A stretch of 16,760 nt of DNA from Rodentibacter caecimuris (GTDB lineage: Bacteria > Pseudomonadota > Gammaproteobacteria > Enterobacterales > Pasteurellaceae): assembly GCF_024622045.1 (NCBI RefSeq), contig NZ_JANKBP010000025.1, one strand, 5' to 3'. The notes beneath the pieces are model-generated. The model searched no databases. It saw nothing but the letters and a program-made list of their open reading frames with translations, and had not been told where the DNA came from. A program made the translations under genes and the position numbers. This document shows, one piece after another, positions 1 to 3,926 of this stretch (position 1 is the stretch's first letter; each line of letters starts with the position of its first letter).

Positions 1-42
1 CGCATTATAGGTGTAGCCGTTGAGCATCGACAAGGCTTGTAA
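1..42 (+). pseudogene. 3' end of an unidentified gene (partial at window edge)
   Basis: The frame starting at base 1 reads 13 sense codons ending IGVAVEHRQGL and a TAA at 40-42. The gene body lies outside the window, so this may be an intact gene or a fragment. What supports real coding is the second copy at 649-687. It encodes IGVAIEHRQGL and TAA in the same relative frame, and most nucleotide differences between the two are synonymous (CGA/AGG for Arg, CAA/CAG for Gln, GGC/GGG for Gly). I do not recognise the protein family. Confidence 0.5.
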
Positions 43-109
43 TGAGAGTAAACCAAAGCCAGAAGTTGATTTTATTACAGGCAAGAATCAATATAAATTA
101 GGAGTAAAA

Positions 110-409
110 ATGCAACAGAAAATTCAACAAGCCCAAGATAATTACGGGCTACTACTCGAATTACAGAAAAAACTGGCAGAGAGCCTAAAAGATTGGCAGG
201 AAGCCACTAAATTAGCCAAAGAGCTTGAAACTTTTTACCAACAGCCAGAATGGATAGAGTTACACGATAACTCCGAAAAATATACCTTCGACACCAAAGG
301 CAATTACAGCGTCCTATCGGAAGATGCAATTTGGAATACATTGTGGGAGCAGAAGGAGCTGGCAGGTGAAGTAGCCAACATCGCAATCAATATCTTACGA
401 AATAAATAG
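110..409 (+). CDS. DUF4298-like small protein
   Basis: This is a 99-residue soluble protein. The start at 110 is preferred because AGGAG lies 5 bases upstream; an in-frame TTG at 20 would overlap the end of the preceding gene. The first half (residues 1-40) is a Gln/Lys/Glu-rich helix typical of a coiled coil. It is followed by a YQQPEWIELHDN segment and a VLSEDAIWNTLWE motif near residues 70-85. The helix, the (E)W segment and the LSEDAIW motif match my recollection of the DUF4298 family of roughly 95 residues. That family has no established function and is often found near secretion or toxin loci. No signal peptide or membrane segment is visible. It stands alone, 67 bases after a gene end, which would suit an immunity-type gene, but that is inference only. 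Confidence 0.7.
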   Translation: MQQKIQQAQDNYGLLLELQKKLAESLKDWQEATKLAKELETFYQQPEWIELHDNSEKYTFDTKGNYSVLSEDAIWNTLWEQKELAGEVANIAINILRNK

Positions 410-781
410 AGAAAAATATTGATTATGCATAGCACAGAAGCTGGATTTTGAGCTGAGACAGGACAAACTGTTGGAGAAAGTGGTTTGGAATGTGTTGTTT
501 GTGCTTTAGTCTTAATTTAGAAACAAGTGTACCATTTTAATAACAAAATCAAGTTTTTATAGATGGAAACACCTGTTGTAACTGCAACCTTTTCTCAAGG
601 TATTTTTGACATTTCAATTAATAAAAAAATTCCGATGGGTATTTTTGACTTATAGGCGTAGCAATAGAGCATAGGCAGGGGTTGTAATGCAAGACACGAG
701 TACTGTCTGAATAGAATAAAGAGTTAATTATTAACCTAGCCTTCCTCAAACAGAGATTTATCTAAAATAGGATGGGAAACG
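410..781. other. Gene-poor decayed spacer
   Basis: This spacer contains no gene of normal size. It holds a 30-codon ORF (563-655, starting METPVVTATF and ending GIFDL) with no clear ribosome binding site. Directly after it comes the 3' remnant at 649-687, in another frame. The rest is AT-rich, with in-frame stops on both strands. The layout suggests the leftover end of a deleted gene in front of the gene at 782. Confidence 0.5.
649..687 (+). pseudogene. Orphan 3' gene end, second copy of the 1-42 tail
   Basis: Twelve codons (LIGVAIEHRQGL) end in TAA at 685-687 and are preceded in the same frame by TGA at 646-648, so no start exists and this is a remnant. At DNA level 650-689 matches 5-44 at 32 of 40 positions by eye. 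The peptide is conserved except V to I, so the differences look like those of a selected coding sequence that was later truncated. It is followed, like the first copy, by a short unrelated gene. Confidence 0.55.
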
Positions 782-1300
782 ATGAAAATTGAACCAAACG
801 AACAAGAGTTATCTATTACTTTTCCACAAAATTTATATTACTCAACAACAAAGCCTCTACATGTTAATGATGTTATAAAGTCATTACGAGGTTTAAATGT
901 GGTTGTCAAAAGTACAAAGCCAACGTTAAATGTAGTATTTGATACAGAAATTTCCAATATAGAACTTTATGTAAAGTCAATAGAAGAAGGTAGCTTATTA
1001 GAAGAAACTTTTATAAAATTATTCTTCAATTCACAAGCTGAATATGATGCCTTTTTAAGAAAAATTCACGATAAATTTGGAGATAAAGCGATGAAAACGA
1101 CAGGAGCAATCATATTAGCTGTTGTTTCTTGCTTTACACTCTATGGAATGTATAAAGCAGCAACAGCCGGTTCAGCTAATGGAACAATTGCTGTTGAAAG
1201 TTATAATACAATAAATAATTATTACATTGCTCCTGAAATCTGGAAGAAAGGTGCTGACTTAGCAAAAACATCTTGCCGGCAGAGACAAAAAACTAATTGA
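782..1300 (+). CDS. Membrane-anchored protein of unknown function, probably truncated
   Basis: The reading frame has 172 residues and AGGATGGG upstream of the ATG. Residues 1-100 form a mixed beta/alpha domain with a YVKSIEEGSLLEE segment (63-75). One hydrophobic stretch at about 107-125 is a likely transmembrane helix. An Asn/Tyr-rich stretch and NTINNYY follow. I recall proteins with an 'EGSLLE' N-terminal domain and a central TM in many bacteria, but cannot name the family. The last residues (about 162-172, SCRQRQKTN) look out of frame. The +1 frame over the same bases carries the coding-like remnant at 1263-1397, so the natural C-terminus was probably replaced by a recombination or frameshift near 1262. 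It is AT-rich compared with the phage genes. Confidence 0.55.
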   Translation: MKIEPNEQELSITFPQNLYYSTTKPLHVNDVIKSLRGLNVVVKSTKPTLNVVFDTEISNIELYVKSIEEGSLLEETFIKLFFNSQAEYDAFLRKIHDKFGDKAMKTTGAIILAVVSCFTLYGMYKAATAGSANGTIAVESYNTINNYYIAPEIWKKGADLAKTSCRQRQKTN

Positions 1301-1397
1301 TATTGCCAACTACAACTGCGTAAAAGGCAAAATCAAATTCGGTCAAGTCAGAGCCAAAGAACGCCGACAAATGGGTTGTCGGGAGTTAGTGAGGTAA
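1263..1397 (+). pseudogene. Orphan 3' gene fragment ending in RERRQMGC-type tail
   Basis: This is an open frame of 44 codons after a TAG at 1260-1262, with no start codon context. It reads LAGRDKKLIDIANYN, then a basic segment with KIKFGQVRAKERRQMGC, and ends ELVR and TAA. Its composition looks like a real protein C-terminus that is rich in Lys/Arg. It overlaps the end of the 782 gene in a different frame. I do not recognise the family. It may be the end of a toxin-like or nucleic-acid-binding protein whose body was deleted. Confidence 0.45.
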
Positions 1398-1455
1398 ATA
1401 TTTTTTGGTGAAATAATCAGGCAAGCTTTAATAGAAATCTATTGATTAAAGTAAC

Positions 1456-1478
1456 CTCGGTGATTGAGCCAATCCGAG
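1456..1478 (+). repeat. Hairpin in intergenic DNA
   Basis: CTCGG and CCGAG pair around an inner ATTG/CAAT stem with a two-base TG bulge, forming a compact 23-base hairpin. It lies 20 bases before the tRNA-like sequence. There is no T-run after it, so it is not a classical terminator. Its function is unknown. Confidence 0.4.
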
Positions 1479-1497
1479 TAGGTCACGTTAAGACTGG

Positions 1498-1568
1498 GGG
1501 TAATTAGCTCAGTTGGGAGAGCGCCGGACGCAATCCGGGTGTCAATGGTTCGATTCTATTTATTACCC
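1498..1568 (+). pseudogene. Degenerate tRNA-like sequence
   Basis: A 5' strand GGGTAAT pairs with ATTACCC at 1562-1568. TAGCTCAGTTGGGAGAGC gives a normal D arm. CCGGA/TCCGG gives an anticodon stem with only a 5-base loop (CGCAA) instead of 7 bases. AATGG-TTCGATT-CTATT gives a T arm with the GTTCGA signature. One extra T separates the T arm from the acceptor strand, and no CCA follows. The missing U33 and the short loop mean it cannot read codons in the usual way. It is most likely a tRNA pseudogene. A tRNA-like domain of another RNA is the alternative. Confidence 0.5.
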
Positions 1569-1741
1569 GCTAACTTGCACCACAAGATAAAAAATGGGGA
1601 TCGGTTGAGCCTTACAACCTAAAAGAAAGGCAATCATCAAAAACAGCTCTTAAAACCCTGTGCAAAGCAATTCGCCCAATCTTCTTGAATCTGCACCGAG
1701 AGCGGTTTTTAATGACATATAGACCCAGTCTCACTCCATTT

Positions 1742-1762
1742 GCCCTCGTGCGAGGGCTTTCT
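1742..1762 (+). terminator. Rho-independent terminator-like hairpin
   Basis: GCCCTC and GAGGGC pair around a GTGC loop and are followed by TTTCTT. The stem is GC-rich and the T tract is short and interrupted. It would end transcription coming from the left, before the small ORF at 1817. Confidence 0.55.
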
Positions 1763-1816
1763 TATACCCCAAAACTACTCTAAAATGACCAAAAAACAGT
1801 AACTCAAGGAGAAAAA

Positions 1817-1846
1817 ATGAATTTACCCGATGTACCCAACCACTAA
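1817..1846 (+). pseudogene. 9-codon ORF with strong RBS (truncated gene start or leader)
   Basis: AAGGAG lies 7 bases before an ATG. The frame reads MNLPDVPNH and stops. The strong ribosome binding site on so short a frame suggests the 5' end of a gene cut off by an insertion or deletion just after the ninth codon. A leader peptide is the other possibility. The first bases after the stop (TG at 1850) were considered as an alternative prophage end. Confidence 0.35.
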
Positions 1847-1882
1847 GAATGAGAAAAATAGATATATAGGAATTTTGTTGTA

Positions 1883-1948
1883 TTATCTCAAATTATCCTG
1901 ATATTGATAACGGAACTCAAACGGGATAAAATGGAACAAAAGAGATAA
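1883..1948 (+). promoter_or_regulatory. Promoter with three GATAA repeats at 19-base spacing
   Basis: A -35 TTGATA (1904-1909) and a -10 TAAAAT (1927-1932) are separated by 17 bases, giving a predicted start near 1939, 25 bases before the gene at 1964. GATAA occurs at 1906, 1925 and 1944, exactly 19 bases apart, covering the -35, the -10 and the start region. The complement TTATC occurs at 1883 and 1893. The regular spacing looks like binding sites for a repressor or another DNA-binding protein on this promoter. Confidence 0.5.
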
Positions 1949-1963
1949 CCAAAAGGAAATTAT

Positions 1964-2296
1964 ATGGCTAGAAAATCAGTTTTATTGGAACTCCCTGATG
2001 AGTTATTAAAAGAGTTCCACTCACTTATTAGAGAAAATAAATATGCTAATGGCAGAAAATTATTAGAGTGGTTGCAAAATAAGGGTTACAAATCATCAAA
2101 AACGGCAGTTCACCGCTATATTAGCACATTTAAACGCTATGATGGGCTGGATTGTAATGCTGGTGGTTTTGCTATGAATATCAGTTTAAATGAAGAAAAC
2201 GGCGGTGATTTAAAAACACTTTTTAGACAGCTTGGTGAACTTGAGTTCAGAAAACAAGAAATTTTGGAAAGAATTCGGGAATTAACGGGAAAATAA
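1964..2296 (+). CDS. Stand-alone short DUF3486-like (Mu gp27 N-domain-like) protein
   Basis: This 110-residue protein has an AAGGAAA ribosome binding site. Residues 1-60 resemble the N-terminal DNA-binding part of Mu gp27/DUF3486 small-terminase-like proteins: MARKS, a 'LPDELLKEF' helix, 'LLEWLQNKG' and a 'SKTAVHRY' recognition-helix motif (46-52). The bona fide gp27-like gene in this window (14088) has the equivalent arrangement (LLPPNIKTQL, then SKTGLNRY). The C-terminal 30 residues form a charged helix. It is much shorter than the 190-residue gp27-like protein and lacks its C-terminal half. It has its own promoter and terminator. It could be a small DNA-binding regulator, perhaps acting on the 19-base repeats in front of it, or a remnant of an older Mu-like phage. 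Confidence 0.6.
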   Translation: MARKSVLLELPDELLKEFHSLIRENKYANGRKLLEWLQNKGYKSSKTAVHRYISTFKRYDGLDCNAGGFAMNISLNEENGGDLKTLFRQLGELEFRKQEILERIRELTGK

Positions 2297-2300
2297 AGAA

Positions 2301-2321
2301 AGGGGCATTTGCCCCTTTTTT
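2301..2321 (+). terminator. Rho-independent terminator
   Basis: GGGGC and GCCCC pair around ATTT and are followed by six T residues. It lies 5 bases after the stop of the gene at 1964. The T tract ends exactly at the proposed prophage left end. Confidence 0.85.
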
Positions 2322-2348
2322 GTTGCTTTCAGAAAAATGCAAAATGGG
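2321..2348 (+). other. Candidate prophage left end (attL) with MuA-site-like sequence
   Basis: Mu-family ends begin with TG followed within about 6 bases by a MuA binding site. Here TG (2321-2322) is followed by CTTTCAGAAAAATGCAAAAT (2326-2345). This closely resembles Mu end sites of the TTTCA-N4-AAATGC-GAAAA type, with one base less in the spacer. A weaker related site, TGCTTCAAATTAAATTC, lies at 2414-2430. The position fits the gene order, because the repressor operon should be the first phage DNA. The flanking 5 bases would be TTTTT, which is not a preferred Mu target. Confidence 0.4.
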
Positions 2349-2422
2349 AAAAATCTCCCTTAAATATCAAATTTAACCGCTAAAAGTGAGAAACATGAAG
2401 AGAAGTTTAAATATGCTTCAAA

Positions 2423-3028
2423 TTAAATTCCCATGATGTATTGATATAGTTTTTTCAGGTTAGCTTCATTCAGTTGAGTTAAAGATGAAACCCTTTTATT
2501 AAGCTTTGTTAAGACGATATTATATAACTCTCCCTTACTGATTCCTAAATTTCTTGCTCTTGCATAAATAGCTGAATATAGCTCGTTTCTATACATAGGA
2601 ATGTTACTACGTTGGATCTTTCTTCGCTTAATTGCTGCTTGTCCCATTAACCAAGTAATCGCTTCTTCCCCCAAATGAGAAGGGATCAAAGTATAACTTG
2701 TAACTTTATATCTTTTCTTCAAGACGCCATACCACTTGGCATACGCAGCTTGAGGCGTTATCCCTCCTGCAACTTCTTTTTTTACCAAGTTATCAACTAA
2801 TTCCTTGATTCTATAAGTTGTTTGGTCATCTATATGGGTAGAGTCTTTTAATATTTTTAAGGTTGTTCTAGGTGTTTTAGTATTAATTATTAAATTAACT
2901 GACTTGCTATCCATAACAATAACATTGTTATTGCCAGATACTGAATTCCTTCTACTATTACTAGGTTTGGTTTTTTCCTTTGGTTTAGTGCTGTCTTTAA
3001 ATAATTGAATTAATTCACCTTTAGGCAT
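2423..3028 (-). CDS. ORF6C-like regulatory protein, second gene of the repressor operon
   Basis: This 201-residue protein is translated leftward, 14 bases after the repressor stop, with AAGGAAC upstream of its ATG. Residues 30-50 carry a GNNNVIV...VNLIINT beta-type linker seen before ORF6C domains in phage antirepressors. Residues 66-125 (TTYRIKELVDNLVKK, then LKKRYKVTSYTLIPSHLGEEAITWL) match the usual ORF6C pattern of a helical 'KELV' segment and an 'RF.V.SY..IP...EEA..WL' core. Residues 145-200 add a second helical module (LGISKGELYNIVLTKL...LTQLNEANLKKL), which looks distantly like the helical half of Mu gp16/GemA. It is probably a DNA-binding partner or modulator of the repressor. Co-transcription means it would be expressed in the lysogen. 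Confidence 0.6.
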   Translation of the reverse strand: MPKGELIQLFKDSTKPKEKTKPSNSRRNSVSGNNNVIVMDSKSVNLIINTKTPRTTLKILKDSTHIDDQTTYRIKELVDNLVKKEVAGGITPQAAYAKWYGVLKKRYKVTSYTLIPSHLGEEAITWLMGQAAIKRRKIQRSNIPMYRNELYSAIYARARNLGISKGELYNIVLTKLNKRVSSLTQLNEANLKKLYQYIMGI

Positions 3029-3042
3029 AAATTGTTCCTTTT

Positions 3043-3483
3043 CTATCCTATTGATTTAATTAACCTTAATATTGGTTCTTTATTCTCGGTTTCTTGTAAA
3101 AGAAGGTCGTATATAGCGACAATTAAATTTGCTTTTTTATTTGCAGATATAGCTCTATCAGTAACTTCTAGCGCCTCCTCCAATGTTTCTATTGCTAATT
3201 TTAGTGTTGCCAAATCTAGACTGTCGTGTGCTTTTGAGCGAGGAGTATCTTCGTTTTTAACCATGCGTAGTTTATTAACTCTAAAACCTAGAGCTTCTTG
3301 TACAGCTGGTGGAAAGGATGAATAGTGGTATTCATATGCGATCCCTCTCTTTCCTTGTATTTGCCTTTTTTTCCAGTTTTCTTTGGTTGCTCGTCTTGTG
3401 ATGTTCGTCGCTTTCTTTGGTAAATCTCCTATCCCTTCTAATTCAAAAGCAGTGAACCATTCACTTTTCTCAGATGAATTCAT
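3043..3483 (-). CDS. c: Mu-like phage repressor c
   Basis: This 146-residue protein keeps the phage in lysogeny by binding operators in the divergent control region. Residues 8-66 form the Mu-type winged-helix DNA-binding domain: EWFTAFELEG, a GDLPKKATNITRRA helix, WKKRQIQGKRG and a YEYHYSSFPPAVQEAL wing and tail. The same domain opens the transposase at 3927, with about 25 of 58 positions identical by eye, as expected if both bind the same sites. Residues 85-146 are helical and should mediate oligomerization. It is shorter than Mu c (about 196 residues). The start at 3483 has AAAGGG upstream; a longer in-frame version would read through the predicted promoter and operators and is rejected. 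Autoregulation is likely, because TGAATTCA sites overlap its promoter and its first codons. Confidence 0.85.
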   Translation of the reverse strand: MNSSEKSEWFTAFELEGIGDLPKKATNITRRATKENWKKRQIQGKRGIAYEYHYSSFPPAVQEALGFRVNKLRMVKNEDTPRSKAHDSLDLATLKLAIETLEEALEVTDRAISANKKANLIVAIYDLLLQETENKEPILRLIKSIG

Positions 3484-3606
3484 AAAACACCCTTTAAATT
3501 CACTATTGAATTCAAAAAGATAAAGATAAATTCTTTTAGAAATCAATTTGTTAGCAAAATAACTGAAAATATTGTGAATTCTTTTATTGATTTCACACTG
3601 AATTCA
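3475..3606. promoter_or_regulatory. Repressor operator array (TGAATTCA sites)
   Basis: TGAATTCA occurs at 3475-3482, 3507-3514 and 3599-3606, with a one-mismatch copy TGAATTCT at 3575-3582. Related halves lie at 3496-3503 (AAATTCAC) and 3617-3623. AATTCTTTTA is also repeated at about 3529 and 3578. The sites cover the repressor start, the repressor promoter and the spacer of the early promoter, which is the layout of Mu O1-O3. In Mu the same region also acts as the transpositional enhancer bound by the A N-terminal domain. Confidence 0.65.
3518..3546 (-). promoter_or_regulatory. Candidate repressor promoter (Pc)
   Basis: Read leftward, TTGATT (3546-3541) and TTATCT (3523-3518) are separated by 17 bases. 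The start would fall near 3511, inside the TGAATTCA site at 3507-3514, so the repressor could switch off its own transcription. The leader to the ATG at 3483 would be about 28 bases. Confidence 0.45.
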
Positions 3607-3615
3607 CTATATTAT
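3587..3615 (+). promoter_or_regulatory. Candidate early promoter (Pe)
   Basis: TTGATT (3587-3592) and TATTAT (3610-3615) are separated by 17 bases, with a predicted start near 3622. A TGAATTCA operator (3599-3606) lies in the spacer, so repressor binding would exclude RNA polymerase. The transcript would begin with the Ner palindrome and continue into ner, A and B. Confidence 0.6.
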
Positions 3616-3631
3616 TCAATTCATAGTTAGC

Positions 3632-3653
3632 CAACTACATTTAAATGTAGTTG
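3632..3653. promoter_or_regulatory. Perfect 22-bp palindrome, likely Ner operator
   Basis: Each half-site is CAACTACATTT or its exact complement, with no central spacer. It lies just downstream of the predicted early start and 38 bases before ner. In Mu, Ner binds an inverted repeat between the divergent promoters and turns down both. Position and symmetry fit that role. Confidence 0.6.
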
Positions 3654-3690
3654 ATTAGGTAGCGTTAAAACTAATCAAGGATCGCACAAA

Positions 3691-3912
3691 ATGGCAAGAA
3701 AAAAAAGAATTATTGATATGCACCGTGCTGATATTCGAGCGGAATTAGAGAAAAGAGGAACTTCGTTGGCTAAGCTCGGAATTGAAAACGGCTTATCAAA
3801 AACTACTGTTCGTAATGCCTTAGATAAGCCTTACCCCAAAGGGGAAAAAATAATTGCGGATGCATTAGGGCTTGATCCATCAGACATCTGGCCTAGTCGT
3901 TATAGTAGTTAA
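3691..3912 (+). CDS. ner: Ner-like DNA-binding protein
   Basis: This 73-residue protein closely follows Mu Ner (75 residues). MHRADIRAELEKRGTSLAKL is the first helical pair, GLSKTTVRNALDKPYPKGE holds the recognition helix and turn (about 34-52), and the C-terminus DPSDIWPSRYSS repeats the family's 'IWPSRY' ending. It is the first gene of the early operon, 15 bases before the transposase. Ner dampens early transcription and repressor synthesis once replication has started. AAGGA lies 9-13 bases before the start, somewhat far but acceptable. Confidence 0.92.
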   Translation: MARKKRIIDMHRADIRAELEKRGTSLAKLGIENGLSKTTVRNALDKPYPKGEKIIADALGLDPSDIWPSRYSS

Positions 3913-3926
3913 AACAAGGTGGCACT

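Larger units (their letters stand above)
1398..1963. other. Long gene-poor stretch
   Basis: Between the 3' remnant and the gene at 1964 there is no protein gene of normal size. The stretch holds the hairpin (1456-1478), the tRNA-like sequence (1498-1568), an unstarted open frame (1573-1786), a terminator (1742-1762), a 9-codon ORF with a good ribosome binding site (1817-1846) and the promoter/repeat region of the next gene (1883-1948). It looks like a mosaic of insertion and deletion scars. Confidence 0.5.

Noticed and set aside
20..109. N-terminal extension of the DUF4298-like gene from a TTG at 20
   Set aside because: It would overlap the conserved 3' gene end at 1-42, and the ATG at 110 has a good ribosome binding site and matches the family length.
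1683..1711. GCACCGAGAGCGGTTTTT, which looks superficially like the 3' end of a tracrRNA
   Set aside because: The stem has only 4 pairs, and no anti-repeat, CRISPR repeats or cas genes are present in the window.
1573..1786. Open frame across the gene-poor region reading LAPQDKKWGSVEPYN and onward
   Set aside because: It has no start codon in context, runs through the terminator hairpin, and no family is recognised. It may be a fragment but cannot be supported.
3032..3325. Rightward 97-codon frame opposite the repressor gene
   Set aside because: It is a shadow of the leftward repressor gene, lacks a ribosome binding site and has no family-like motifs.
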